From Marchantia polymorpha subsp. ruderalis (taxonomy: Eukaryota; Streptophyta; Marchantiopsida; Marchantiales; Marchantiaceae), in contig AP031357.1 of the NCBI GenBank assembly GCA_037833965.1, positions 3,492,001 through 3,556,000 on the forward strand: a stretch of DNA of 64,000 nt, read 5' to 3'. The position numbers and the translations under genes are program-made. Under the pieces are notes generated by a model. That model was not told the DNA's origin. It did no database searches and saw only the letters and a program-made list of their open reading frames with translations. Below, one piece after another: positions 1 through 10,272 of the stretch. The number at the start of each line of letters is the position of its first letter. Position 1 is the first letter of the stretch.

Positions 1-51
1 TGGTTCTTGCCATCCACATACACAATTTTCATGTTGAAATGTTAACGTCAT
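1..51 (-). mobile_element. Left stub of decayed Ty3/gypsy element D1
   Basis: This short stretch resembles 29401-29451 in the second decayed element D2 (shared words such as ttcttg, tccacata, caat-tt and gttgaaa). It ends at the gtcat target duplication (47-51) used by element C. The matching continuation of D1 resumes at 24130. I therefore read it as the integrase-side part of D1, split by the insertion of C. The alignment is by eye and the sequence is too decayed to translate. Confidence 0.55.
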
Positions 52-147
52 TGTAATAACCCACTAAAGGCTAAAACTGCAATATAGTGGTAGAAAGGTC
101 AAACCCACAGGGACAGAGGAACACACAAGGTACAAAGTGTCACGTTT

Positions 148-985
148 AACAGACTATTGAGGAGTTTGAATTCTCAGGCGACTGTCACTCCCAGAAATAC
201 TGCAAGTGTCCACTCGGAGCGCACTCGGAGGTCGCACAGTGCAGCGTAACACACACACACACACACACACACACCTGAAACTACAGAAACACAACCCAGA
301 GATCCGTTAGGACCTCTACTTCAAGATTTCAGGGGTAAGGTCTCCCAAGGGTACACTCAGCGAAGCTGCGGGTAGTGACTCCCAACTCCGGCTTTTACAA
401 CACTTCCACTAGCTTGCTGCTAGCGTAGGAAACCCGGTTTGGACTGCCTACTTCGGATCGAAGTCACTCATACGCGGTGAACAACACTCTCAACTCACAA
501 AACGCGCAGAGAACACAGGTCCGCACTAAAGGACTCACTGAGAAATATTCCAGTAACACACCATAACAGTCTATTGAAGAGTTTGAATTCTTAGGCACTT
601 GTCATTCCCAGAAATACTACAGGGGTTAACCCAAAGGCACCTGCTGCAGCGTAATCTGAATTTACAACCAAGGCTTACACGAAGTAGCAAAACTTCACTT
701 TGGCATTCAGGGGAAAAATCCCGAAGGAGTACAATCAGGAACAATCACTCGAAGGTGTAGGGGTGAAACTATTCAAGTATCTAACTAGTCATTGGCTCTG
801 AGCATCAGCAATCACCCGCAGGTGTAGATCCGAACTACTCAAGTCTCTAACCAATGTACTAGCTCTGAACATTCGGCCGAAGGCCTTCAGCTACACAATG
901 CGGATCGCTAAGGTGTAGCTCCTCGTGCGTGGTGACAGAACTCAGGACACAAACACGTAGAGAAAATGAGTTCCTGATCTGTACT
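148..985. repeat. Diverged ~415-bp tandem duplication in the 3' region of element C
   Basis: The words starting acag-ctattga-gagtttgaattct at 151 recur at 566, and later parts of the two units (gg-gtaaggtc/ggaaaaatcc, the aatcac-cg-aggtgtag motif, the block ending near 540 and near 960) also correspond. The copies are clearly diverged, so this is an old duplication. A short (ac)n run lies at about 248-274. I see no coding sequence in 52-1161. Confidence 0.5.
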
Positions 986-1161
986 TCTCATGTTGGGAAA
1001 GATCCCAAGGCAAGACGCCTTGAACTACTTTATACCTTCTAAGTCCTAACTAGCACTACACTGCATTACGCGCCGGCACGGAACCACGCTACACTACACT
1101 CCGCGGAACCTGTGCTTCGCCTCCTGCGCGACGGACTGCCGCGCACTAACTCCCTACCCTG

Positions 1162-4124
1162 CTAGTCTTCCGCTCGACTGCGCAGTCCCAAACGCTGCAA
1201 TGCCGCGGACACCTCCGCGGTGTCCGCGGCGTGAATGTCCGCCTCGAGGGTGGACATGGTATCCCGCGCCTTCGACAGAAAAGAGTCTAACTTCTTTGCC
1301 ACCTTCCGCCGACTCCTACTGTCACCTGTCAACAACCCGGCTGCACGAAGCTCTAACTCACACAGTGTGAGTTTCTCCTGCGCCGCCACTTCCCAGTGGA
1401 CGTAGCCCTTGAGACAATGGGCGACTCGCCTCGCCATCTCCTCCTTCGTGCGATCTGCCTCTCGCCTGCGATCATCTTCAATTACCACCAACTGCGATTC
1501 GGCCTCCGCACGCTGCGCTCTCAATTTCCCGCACTCCGACTGTAGCCTGCGGATTAAATCCTCATCCGCCTGTCGTGCGAGCTAACATTCCGCCAACAAC
1601 CGCGTCTGTCGCACGAGCTCCTCTGACAGAATCTGATTCTGAGTTTTCTCATATATCAATTCTTCCGTGGTCTTCACCACATCCCGGGTGAGCTCGTCCA
1701 GTCTCGCCTTCTTCAATGTGTCGTAGTGCGTGTGCGTCTTCCGCACGAGATTATACTATCCCCACAAACAGTCATGCTTCTCCCGCAAATCCTTCAACTC
1801 TCGGTCCACCCTAGCTAGTAGCTTGCTGGTGTGGACTTTAGTGCGAGTCCGCCTGCGCACTAATTTGATGTAGGATCCCGGCCGGAGTGGATCGGCGTAT
1901 TTATCAAATTTGCGATCCAAGTACTTCAGCAGAGGTAGTACCTGCTCAGAGAGCGCCGTCGCCGGCGCTCCAACAATCTCCTCCTCGGTATCTCCGGATC
2001 CCGACATTGCTTCTGTGGAGCCTCCGTCGTCATCATCCGAGGGAAGGATTTCGGTCGCCATTGATTGCGTTGGCGACTGACCCGAGTGGGGCTGCACGTC
2101 GTCTACGGGTGCTGCCGCCGCAAGCACTCCCGCAGCTTCGCTGCTACCCGCTAAAATATCCAAGGCGGTGGGTGAATGTGGTCGTGCTACATCCCCATTC
2201 TCCGCCTGTCGATCCTCGACTGTGTCCTCTTCGCCGCCGACGTCCGCCGTCGAAGGCGATCGAGCGGAATGTGTCTGCGCAGGGGTGTAATTGCGCATCG
2301 CGCACCCGAATTTCGTCCCGCGGACAGACAATCCGCTCCTCCGTTAGGTCCTGCTCCCTCGATCGGTCCTGTGCGCAGGCGCAAATACCGGCGCCTTGTC
2401 CGCCGCAGGCGCAGCGCCGAAGGCGACAGAGCCGGAGGCCGCTCGCCCGATGTCCCTGGCCCCGAAGGCCCTACCGCCGAAGGCGCATCTACCGGCGGAT
2501 TACCCGCCGAAGGTGCGGTCTCCGCACGCTCCCTACTCCAAACTCGCTGACCCGAAGGTCCAGGCGCCGAAGGCGCAAATCGCGGCGCGTTGTACGCCGG
2601 AGGGTCTGGTCCCGAAGGCCCGTGACCCGAAGGCAGATCTTCCGCCGGCTCCTTCCCCTTCCTACGTTGGACCGGGGGTGAATCCTGCCTGTGCGTAGGC
2701 GAACTCCTGTGCGTAGGCGAACTTTCTCTGCCTACGCGTAGACGGAGATCCACGTCCGCGTGAGGTCGCCTTTCCGCTGGAGCTCGCCTGTGCGTAGGCG
2801 AAACACTCGTCCGCATCGCACGTGGTAACTCCGGAGGCCCTTGGCCCAAAGGCCGCCTCTCGCCCGTCGGAGGTGCAGCGTGGTCCGCCGCTCCTGCGGA
2901 CGTCCGCGCTCCCTCGTTTTTCTCCGACGACGCACTTTCTTTCTCCGTGGCGATCGTCGCCGTGTCCGCGCTGCTGGCTGGTAACACAAGCCTGCGCGCC
3001 TTTTGCTTCGGCCGGCTGCACACTTCGTGCAGTGACCGCTGTCGAATGGGAGCAGTGGTTTCTCGATGCGGCTCCTCCTCGGACTCCTCTCTCCATCGAC
3101 GCTTCCGCGGCACTCTTGCTGCGGGTGTGTTTCTTCCCTCTTCCCTCCGCGTCGGTGGAGTAGAAGCGGGTGAATCCTCTGCATCAGTGTCGACCTCGTT
3201 ATCCCGCACATACTTCCCGGGATGGTCGACGGACAATGGCGGAAAACGAGCGAACTCCGCCGCGGTCAAACAATTTCTCTGCCGATAGAAATTGATCAAG
3301 AAAGGAGAGAGGTGATTGAGAGTTCCCCCCTTCTCCTCGAATGCATGTTGTCGCATCACTCTGTGCAGGATGCTCGCCTAGTGAATTGGAGCTCCCTCGA
3401 TGATGAGCTCCACAAAAGAAACGTGCCACAAGGTGATGTAGCAGGCGCGGTGTGGCTGCAGCAATTGCAGCAGCGCCGCCGCTAAAGTTCGGCGGAAACG
3501 ATTTTTGTAGTCGCGGGTTTTGTACCCATTCTTGGTAGACCTCTCCCGCTTGAACAATTCCACAAATTGCGCCTCGTCTTGCTTCGACACCTTGACGCTC
3601 TCACTATCAAAGAGAAGGTGCACTTCGATGCCGGCACACCTCCCCAATGCCTGCGCCCAATCTTGGACGGTCCACCGATCGACATGCGGACGCAATCCGC
3701 GCGTAGGTGGTCGCTGTGGCTCCAGCCACTCGCGCACCATATCCACACAGATGTAATTCCATCCCCACAGCAAGAAATCGAGCTTTCTTGCAATCAGCCG
3801 TTCTTCGTAGGCACGCAACCCGTTCTGTGGAAGCCGGAGCGGCAGCATCCGCAATCTGCTCAGCTTCGACATTGCGTTCTTGAAATTCACTTGCTCGCTA
3901 GTTCTTTCTCTGCTCCGCTCGAGCTCCTTGCTCCCTCTGCACACTCTAATCTCACTCAATTTCAAATCGCGCGCACTCAATTCTCTCTCAATCAACAAGT
4001 AATCCTCTGCGCGGCGATGTCTGGAATGCTTAGCAGCTAGCAGGTGGACTCGCGCAGCTCGCACTAGAAAATGAAATCGCGAATTCAAGAATGGGGCGCC
4101 CTCCGTCTCGCGGTCGAAGGTCAT
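1162..4124 (-). pseudogene. Broken long gene of element C (N-terminal domain, Pro/Arg-rich middle, coiled-coil C-terminus)
   Basis: Starting at the ATG at 4124, one frame runs to about 2190 and is interrupted only by a TAG at 3378-3380. A frame change in 2187-2331 then leads into a second frame that continues to a stop at 1162, with TAG codons at 1756-1758 and 1582-1584. Restored in outline only, the product would be near 970 residues: an N-terminal region rich in W, L and R containing the words LLFDSESVKV and HLSPFLINFYRQRNCLT, a low-complexity middle with SPTHR and PSGP repeats, and a heptad-rich C-terminus. I recall similar repeat-encoded proteins from bryophyte genomes but cannot check this. 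No reverse transcriptase, integrase or transposase motif is visible. Function unknown; it may be gag-like or an accessory protein of the element. Confidence 0.6.
2380..2810. repeat. Cluster of short GC-rich palindromic motifs in element C
   Basis: Two related words recur here: gccgaaggcg types (for example near 2412, 2475 and 2568) and gcctgtgcgtaggcg types (near 2688, 2707 and 2788). Both fold on themselves (cgcc/ggcg arms). The same words recur at about 4290-4500 and 23290-23960, that is, on both sides of the element B insertion, so they belong to element C. In the coding part they encode the repeated peptide words of the broken gene. Confidence 0.6.
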
Positions 4125-4506
4125 GGTCGGCTCTTGGTCGTGAGGGTCGAATCACTTTATGGCCGCGTTGGCTCTAAGCTAAAACGGTCTCCGCTCTCAC
4201 GCGCGGCTTCACGCTCCGCCGACGCCGATTTAACTCACACGCTCGAATTGGCAAATTTGAACTCCGCTAGCGTACTACGCCGCGGACATGGGTGCGCAGC
4301 GCCGAAGGCGGGTTTTCCGCCTTGCGCGCTACACTCGTTCGTACCGCTCCTCGGCCAATCCCCCTCCGCCGAAGGCGATCGTCCGCTCATCGGACAAAAG
4401 TTGAACTCCCTTCTGCGTAGGCGGAATTCCCGGCGGAATCTCCGCCGGCGCGGAACTTCACCCGCCTGTGCGTAGGCGCTCGCCTGCGCGTGGGCGAATT
4501 CCGTCC
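4125..4506 (-). other. Element C leader next to its gene, up to the B insertion
   Basis: GC-rich stretch upstream of the ATG at 4124 in minus orientation. It contains further copies of the gcgtaggcg and gccgaaggcg words. It ends at the gtcc target duplication of element B (4503-4506). No protein match seen. Confidence 0.4.
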
Positions 4507-5364
4507 TGCAACCTCCGGGCTGACTCTCACTCAGGTTTACCTCTGATGGCTTTGTGGTAGCGCATCATGGTTCTAGAAGACTAAGATTCATACTCTCACT
4601 CATGTCCCAAACACCTTCTCTTACAAACTCTCATGTATCACTCCAACTCACACACAACTCTCCTCACATCACCCTCTTCACATAAATGCAAACACACGTC
4701 GATACTCCAAGATACTCAAAAACTTCACTCCTTCATTACTGAAACAAGTCCTCACACATGACTCTCCAAACTTGCTTGAGAGGTGCTACTCTACCTCTCT
4801 ATTTATACTACTTGAGAAGTTACCATAGTAACATGTGGTAATTTCTCCTAATTTACTTTTACCTAGGTAAGTTTGACTAACCTTCTCTACGTGGCAACAT
4901 GCCATTGGCCTACCTAAACCTTCTAGAAGCTTCCGGAATCCAAGGTTGAGGTGGCGACATGCCATTGGAAGCTTTTAAACTTCTACAAGCTTCCTAGCCA
5001 CTAAGTCAACATTAGACTTAGTCTAGCCAATCATCTTTCATACATTTAGTCAAACCAATCAAATCCAAGCTTCTAGTCAAATATCTAATCCCTTGGAATC
5101 TAGAACTTTTGTATAAGACAAAATAGAAGTGCTCACTCCTTGTAAAAGACAAAATAGAAGTGCTCACTCCATTCTTTTAGAACTCCGCTAATTACTCCGC
5201 CAACTATAGACATTGTAGCTAAACTTAGTCATGACTAGATAAACTTAGTTATAACTAACTAGTTTAGTCATAACTAGCTAGTCTTAGCTATGCCTTGGCT
5301 AATCATCCTTATTCCCTTGACCACTTCTAAGACTTAGTACATATGTGCAACACCCGGTCTTACA
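4507..5364 (-). repeat. 3' LTR of element B
   Basis: Matches 22429-23286 at a constant offset of 17922. It starts with TG and ends with CA. It contains a tandem 31-bp word around gacaaaatagaagtgctcac near 5117-5170. Confidence 0.93.
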
Positions 5365-5382
5365 TTTACCCCCGGACCAAGA
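5365..5382 (-). promoter_or_regulatory. Polypurine tract of element B
   Basis: On the minus strand the sequence GGTCCGGGGGTAAA lies directly before the 3' LTR start TGTAAGACC. This is the expected place for the plus-strand primer of reverse transcription. Confidence 0.7.
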
Positions 5383-5387
5383 TTTCA

Positions 5388-6112
5388 CTACGCCCTCGGA
5401 GTGAAAGAATCTGATCTTCGATGGAATAACTTCAACTTGTCGTGGTTGACTCGATCGAAGTGACGTCCTCCTAACTCCTTGATGTCATAAGTGAAATTTC
5501 CCCACACCTTCTCAACTATGAAAGGTCCAAAATACTTAGGAAGAAACTTTTTCCTAGCTCTCTTGTATCTAATTGCATCAAAGAGCATCACCCAATCACC
5601 TTCCTTGAACGGCTTCAAGTTCTGGTTTCCACTTCGTTTGTCGTGATACTTCTTCTGCAACTGTTGAGCCCGCTCCACTCGTACCATGGCTAGTGCTCGA
5701 GCTTCCTCCAACTCCATCAATTGTTGTTGGCGAGACTTGATGGCTTCTGCTCCATTTGATTTCTTCAACCTTTGCTGGATTGTTGTGAATGTTGTCAAGT
5801 CAAACTGTATGGGAAGTTTTGACTCAACTCCATACACCATCCGAAAAGGTGAGTATCCGGTAGATGTCTTCCATGTTGTGCGATACTCCCATAAGATAGC
5901 ATGGAGCCTCTTGTCCCAATTGTGTTTACTCCCGTCCATGTCTGCATCCTTGGCCAACATCATACACAAAGTGTAGTTGGTCCGCTCCGCCAACCCGTTA
6001 GCGTTAGGTTTGTAGGAAGTGGTCACTCGAGCCTTGATGGAAAAGTGCTCCAACATGGCTTGAATCATACTTCCCACAAATTCTCCTCCTCTATCTGATA
6101 CTAACTCCAATG
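5388..6112 (-). CDS. Element B integrase, C-terminal half (split by element A)
   Basis: This frame holds the second half of a retroviral-type integrase core. The second catalytic Asp is in LVSDRGGEF, and the catalytic Glu is in NGLAERTN after YKPNA. It continues through the WEYRTTWKTSTGYSPF region and the C-terminal GDWVMLFD and KYFGPFIVEKV segment, and stops at 5388. The first half is at 17231-17765. Across the insertion the junction reads GCP|LELVSDRG, a normal integrase sequence, which shows that A landed in a codon of this gene. It is non-functional in this copy because of the split. Confidence 0.9.
6109..6112. repeat. 4-bp target duplication of element A (left copy)
   Basis: The sequence aatg is repeated at 17227-17230 on the other side of element A. 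Removing A plus one copy restores the element B integrase frame. Confidence 0.85.
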
Positions 6113-6523
6113 TGTCGTGCGAATACATATTGCCATACACTCTACATCGCTGACATGCTACTCACATACACATACGCACACACATACACACATATAAGGC
6201 GCGAGAAAGTACACACTCAAATGTCACAACTGAAATAAACGGGAAATTCCCCACTGGAATTCCCGTCGGTCAATTACCCTACTGGCAACAAACCGTCACC
6301 GTCACAAACATGAGTCAAGCCCAACCCACTCCACACTCGGAGAATCCAGGTCGACGCAAAAGGGAAAGTCACTCTACGCTCCCAACGCTTCCAGGCTCGA
6401 CTCGAAGAACTGACGTTCTTCGAGCCGTCCCCGACTGTATACCCCTCGTGACCGGAACCCTAACTTTACGGCTAAATATAGTAAGTGTCTGAACTTCGTG
6501 AGCCGACTCATAACTACATGACA
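6113..6523 (-). repeat. 3' LTR of element A (411 bp)
   Basis: 6225-6523 repeats at 16928-17226 at a constant offset of 10703, both ending cataactacatgaca. The first 112 bp have no counterpart in the right LTR because a poly(T) run stands in their place. The ends are TG and CA. Confidence 0.8.
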
Positions 6524-6525
6524 GC

Positions 6526-6644
6526 TGTCGTGCGAATACATATTGCCATACACTCTACATCGCTGACATGCTACTCACATACACATACGCACACACATAC
6601 ACACATATAAGGCGCGAGAAAGTACACACTCAAATGTCACAACT
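6526..6644 (-). repeat. Extra partial LTR copy between LTR and polypurine tract
   Basis: These 119 bp repeat 6113-6231 exactly as far as I can compare, separated from the LTR end by two bases (gc). The pyrimidine-rich cgccccccta directly after it (6645-6654) is the likely polypurine tract on the minus strand, so the true LTR no longer abuts its own tract. This looks like a tandem LTR with most of the second copy lost, or a strand-transfer error. Confidence 0.75.
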
Positions 6645-6812
6645 CGCCCCCCTAGCTGGCGGTCAGGTCCCTCTGACTCCCAGGTAGCCCCATCAACAAC
6701 TACATGCTATACACCTTCGTGGGTGCGCGAACCAGTAGGCCGGGTGCTATGTCGCCCCATCGTTAGTCGCCTATCTGCAATTCATAACATGTGAAGATCA
6801 AGTCATCTACCC
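6645..6812 (-). other. 3' untranslated segment of element A with polypurine tract
   Basis: Lies between the pol stop codon at 6813 and the partial LTR copy. The end next to the LTR copy reads TAGGGGGGCG on the minus strand, a good polypurine tract. Nothing else recognised. Confidence 0.55.
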
Positions 6813-9800
6813 CTATGAAGTACATCGAGGACAAACCCATCGTCCAGCCGGAATAACAACGATAGGCGGAGTTAGGCACGACATGTGCCATCCCCTAGAG
6901 CACCTATCACACACCAACATACGGGCCGCCTGACCAGCCGACCCACACAGCATGCACCTCAAGCTAGCACGTACTATCGCTAAGCTTGGGTCCATAGTGC
7001 CATCTACGTTTGGGAGGTGGCATGGCGCACAATTGCGCACATGATCCTTCCAAACAACGCCGTCACGACCCTCCAACAGGAGAACTCCAGAAGGTAACAC
7101 CTCCCGCACCCGCAAGATGGTGCGTCCCGCCGTCACATCCAATGTCGTCGGTGCAGTCTGCTGTAGATAGACGTAGTCTCCCACATGGAATCTACGAATT
7201 GATGGTCGATAACCTCCTCCCCGAATGGTTGCATACCGCAACGTATCTCTATGTTGAGCAATCGCAAGATTCTCAAACGCTGCAGGCATAACTCTTCGAA
7301 AGAGCTCTGCACGTTGAGAACATACTCTCACCCACATATTCGGGTCATCAAGGTTCACCACCTCGCTAGACTCACGACGAATCGATGTTGGCAAGTCTGG
7401 ATCTCGGCCGTACAATAGAAAATATGGTGAGAAGGAAGCCAAGGATGCCTGCCGACTGAACCGATATCCCATGGCCAACCACGGTAACTGGATATCCCAG
7501 TCCCCAAGATGACCTTTGTGCAGGCCATACTTGCGCAACGCCCTCTTCACCGTCTGTACAACACGTTCAGCTAAACCATCCGCCTCTGGATGATCTCGCG
7601 ACGTGGTCCGATGATCAATCAGTGCCTTGTCGCACAAGACCTGAAACTCACCCTGAAACTCCGTTCCCTGATCGGTCAACACCTCAGCTGGTGCACCATA
7701 GTGACTAAGCACTCTGTCAAGAAAAGCATACGCTACTCCCTCACTTGCCTTGTCAGGTAATGCCACCAACTCAATCCACTTGGAGAAATGCTCCACCATC
7801 ACCAACACATACCGATGATGTCGTACAGTCAAAGGTAGTGGTCCAGCAAAGTCCAAACTCCAACGGTAACCTAAACCCATGATGGGTAATGGATGTAACA
7901 CTGGTGTCGGGGCATTGAATGATGCCCTCACTCGATCACAAACCATGCAACGTGATACCAACTGCTGTACCTGAGTATGCATACCACGCCACCAATACTG
8001 ACCAAGGAGTAAGCTGTATGTACGCTTCACTCCAAAATGTCCCAACTCCTCATGAGCATGCTTCACAATGCGTGCTCTCTGGGCTGGATGTGGTACTACT
8101 CGTACCCTACCGTCCTCCCATACTCGGAGAACATGTGATCCCTCCAATCGGTACCTCTTGGCCCGTTGGAGAACACGATCTCGCTCCTTGGCACCCACTG
8201 TGCCTGGCACCATGCTGGTCCGTAGGAACTCCAACACCAATGCATCATCGTGTACATCACGCTGATCCACACCACCATCCTCAACCTCAGGATCTGGAGG
8301 TCGACCATCTACTCTCTGACTAGAGTAAGATGTCAGATGATCCTCTCTGCTAGAGTTCCCACGTAACCAACACATGAAGGCAGATGCATGCCAACCAGGC
8401 ACCATCTCCTCGTCAACCTCACCATGCCATCTAGCTCCAGTGTCATCCTCCTGGCTAGTGCATGGGTTTCGACTCAAACCATCGGCATCTAGGTTCGCAA
8501 CTCCAGGTCTATGCACCACCTGAAAGTCGTACTCCTGTAAGATGAGAGCCCACCGTGCAAGTTTCCCTGTAAGCTTGTCGGACTCCATCAACCACTTGAG
8601 CGGTTGATGATCAGTAACAAGGGTGAACTGCGTACCAAACAAGTAACACCTGAAGTGCGCCACAGCCCACACCGCTGCCAAGCACTCTCCCTCGTACGAA
8701 CTATACCGCGACTCCGCTGCATTGTTCGAACGACTAGCGTACGCAACCACAAACTCCTTGCCCTCATCATCACGCTGCGTCAACACCGCTCCAAGTCCCA
8801 ACATACTCCAATCAGTGTGCAATTGGTATGGACGACCTCTAATAGGTCTCCTCAAGATGGGAGCGGCCACCAACCTGGCCTTGAGCTCAACAAAAGCTCT
8901 CTCCTGCTCATCTCCCCATCGCCACTCCTGATCTGACTTCAGCAACTGGTTCAAAGGCTTGGCTATAGCACTGAACCCCTTCACATACCTCCGGTAGTAG
9001 TTCGCTAAACCCATAAATGCACGAACTCTACTCACATCCGTGGGACGAGGGATGCGTGCAATAGCCTCCACCTTTGCTTGCTGAACTCCTAAACCACCTG
9101 GGTATATCACATGACCCAAGTACTCAACCTTCTCCTGGAAGAACTTACACTTCCCAGGATGTAACTTCAAACCATGAGCCCTCAATCGCTCAAACACAAT
9201 CTGCAAGTGTATCTTGTGTTGCTCCCCAGCGTCACTAAACACCAAGATATCATCAATGTAACATCTGACAAAATCCAGCCCCGCCAGGATTCTGTCCATA
9301 ACCCTCTGAAACTCGGCAGGTGCATTCTTCAACCCAAAGGGTAAGAATCGCCACTGATACAAACAATCCTTGCCGTGGGAGTTGACGCCCCAAAACGCTG
9401 TCTTGGTTTTGTCCTCCTCCCGAATTGGCAACTGATGGTATCCTGCCCGAAGATCCAAAGTACTAAAAATCCTCGCATGTCCCACCACATCGAAGATCTC
9501 CTCAGGTGTAGGCATGGCATACTTATCGGACTTCGTCTGCCGATTGATAGGACGGTAGTCTCCACACATGCGCCTATCCGTGTAGTTGCCATGTACATCC
9601 TTCTTCACCGGCATGACAGTGGCTGACGCATACTCACCATGCGATAACTCCACTAGTCCAGCCTCCAGTAGGTCCAACGTCCTACCCCGAATCAAATCTC
9701 TCTCCATCTCACTGTATCGATAAGGACGACGGAAGATTGGCGTATCACTAGCCAATTCTATCCGTATACCGGGTCCAATCAACGCACCCAACTCCTTCAT

Positions 9801-9941
9801 ACTGAAAGCAAAACAACTCCTATAGTCTCGTAGGAATTGTGTCAATCGTCGCCTCTCTCCTCCTGTGATCTGGGAACCAATCAATGGCTCCCATTCCTCC
9901 TCCATAGGCACACTAGAGACAGGCGACACTGTCAATGGTTG
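6813..9941 (-). CDS. Element A pol: reverse transcriptase, RNase H, integrase, C-terminal PHD finger
   Basis: About 1040 residues with no own well-placed ATG; translation probably comes by read-through of the TAG at 9942-9944. RT: LRAGYHQLPI, the LPFGLKNAPAEFQR motif and the catalytic box YIDDILVF near residue 225. RNase H: LHTDWS, YEGECLAAVWA, VTDHQPLKW and NLDADGLSR, near residues 370-490. Integrase: HHCC zinc site (HAHEELGH to CMVCDR, about 625-670), then core acidic residues in SLDFAGPL, VLTDQGTEF and DGLAERVVQ. The last ~45 residues form a C4HC3 PHD finger: CMLC, CDRC, WHMSC, WVCPRC. Chromodomains are the usual chromatin reader at this position in plant gypsy elements; here a PHD takes that place. 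All catalytic residues appear present. Confidence 0.92.
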   Translation of the reverse strand, partial: QPLTVSPVSSVPMEEEWEPLIGSQITGGERRRLTQFLRDYRSCFAFSMKELGALIGPGIRIELASDTPIFRRPYRYSEMERDLIRGRTLDLLEAGLVELSHGEYASATVMPVKKDVHGNYTDRRMCGDYRPINRQTKSDKYAMPTPEEIFDVVGHARIFSTLDLRAGYHQLPIREEDKTKTAFWGVNSHGKDCLYQWRFLPFGLKNAPAEFQRVMDRILAGLDFVRCYIDDILVFSDAGEQHKIHLQIVFERLRAHGLKLHPGKCKFFQEKVEYLGHVIYPGGLGVQQAKVEAIARIPRPTDVSRVRAFMGLANYYRRYVKGFSAIAKPLNQLLKSDQEWRWGDEQERAFVELKARLVAAPILRRPIRGRPYQLHTDWSMLGLGAVLTQRDDEGKEFVVAYASRSNNAAESRYSSYEGECLAAVWAVAHFRCYLFGTQFTLVTDHQPLKWLMESDKLTGKLARWALILQEYDFQVVHRPGVANLDADGLSRNPCTSQEDDTGARWHGEVDEEMVPGWHASAFMCWLRGNSSREDHLTSYSSQRVDGRPPDPEVEDGGVDQRDVHDDALVLEFLRTSMVPGTVGAKERDRVLQRAKRYRLEGSHVLRVWEDGRVRVVPHPAQRARIVKHAHEELGHFGVKRTYSLLLGQYWWRGMHTQVQQLVSRCMVCDRVRASFNAPTPVLHPLPIMGLGYRWSLDFAGPLPLTVRHHRYVLVMVEHFSKWIELVALPDKASEGVAYAFLDRVLSHYGAPAEVLTDQGTEFQGEFQVLCDKALIDHRTTSRDHPEADGLAERVVQTVKRALRKYGLHKGHLGDWDIQLPWLAMGYRFSRQASLASFSPYFLLYGRDPDLPTSIRRESSEVVNLDDPNMWVRVCSQRAELFRRVMPAAFENLAIAQHRDTLRYATIRGGGYRPSIRRFHVGDYVYLQQTAPTTLDVTAGRTILRVREVLPSGVLLLEGRDGVVWKDHVRNCAPCHLPNVDGTMDPSLAIVRASLRCMLCGSAGQAARMLVCDRCSRGWHMSCLTPPIVVIPAGRWVCPRCTS

Positions 9942-9944
9942 CTA
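9936..9944 (-). promoter_or_regulatory. Candidate stop-codon read-through site (UAG CAA CCA)
   Basis: The only stop between the upstream frame (ending NPSLQCVA) and pol is a TAG followed by CAACCA, with no frame change. This fits the UAG-CAR-YYA consensus known from tobamovirus read-through. It would give a fraction of gag-PR-MTase product extended by pol. A plain CAG-to-TAG mutation is the alternative. Confidence 0.55.
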
Positions 9945-10272
9945 CGCTACACACTGCAAAGAAGGGTTCTCCGTACCCTCCTTCGTAGCCACCTCCACGT
10001 GAGAATCCTCTCCAACTGCATGGGCTGCAACTCTGGCAAGTCCTTTCGTCACGTCCCATAAACGTCGAGGGCCCTTCGCGGCCCCGTACATCCCGTCCAT
10101 GTCCCAAATCAATGGGGTGGGGACACTAGACGATATCACCACCAAAGACTCTCTGTCTGCAACACTTTGGTCCTGCTCCGCAACAACTGGCGAAATAGGT
10201 GAAGGTAGCCGATACCTCAACCCACTCCGCGTAAATCCCCCGCGGTCCTCAACAGGACCACTAGACTGCTCC
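9942..10272 (-). pseudogene. Third partial gag N-terminus fused to the native pre-pol tail
   Basis: 10061-10272 repeats 16047-16258 (gag leader plus MDGMYGAAKGPRR). It then continues into about 40 residues (LWDVTKGLARVAAHAV...), which end at the TAG before pol. That tail is probably the original C-terminal end of the methyltransferase polyprotein, now cut off from its body. Junction homology at the pol side is aacgtcgaggg. Confidence 0.7.

Larger units (their letters stand above)
52..4506 (-). mobile_element. Element C, left part (3' half in minus orientation), unclassified
   Basis: Element C runs from 52 to 24124 and is interrupted by element B. It is flanked by a perfect 5-bp duplication gtcat (47-51 and 24125-24129). 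Its ends are TG and CA, and the outer ~17 bases form an imperfect inverted repeat: the left end reads TGTaaTAaCCCACTaaaG and the right end on the minus strand TGTggTAcCCCACTttgG. Without B it is about 5.3 kb. I see no pair of direct LTRs at its two ends and no polymerase or transposase, only one long broken gene. It could be a non-autonomous LTR-type element, an unusually long solo LTR carrying a gene, or a DNA transposon. Confidence 0.7.

Noticed and set aside
3378..3380. Read-through signal at the first TAG of the element C gene
   Set aside because: The bases after TAG are GCGAGC, which do not fit the CARYYA consensus; two more TAGs follow, so decay is the simpler reading.
1887..3485. Plus-strand Arg-rich open frames opposite the element C gene
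   Set aside because: They follow from the GC-rich repeats; the minus strand carries the coherent, longer reading.
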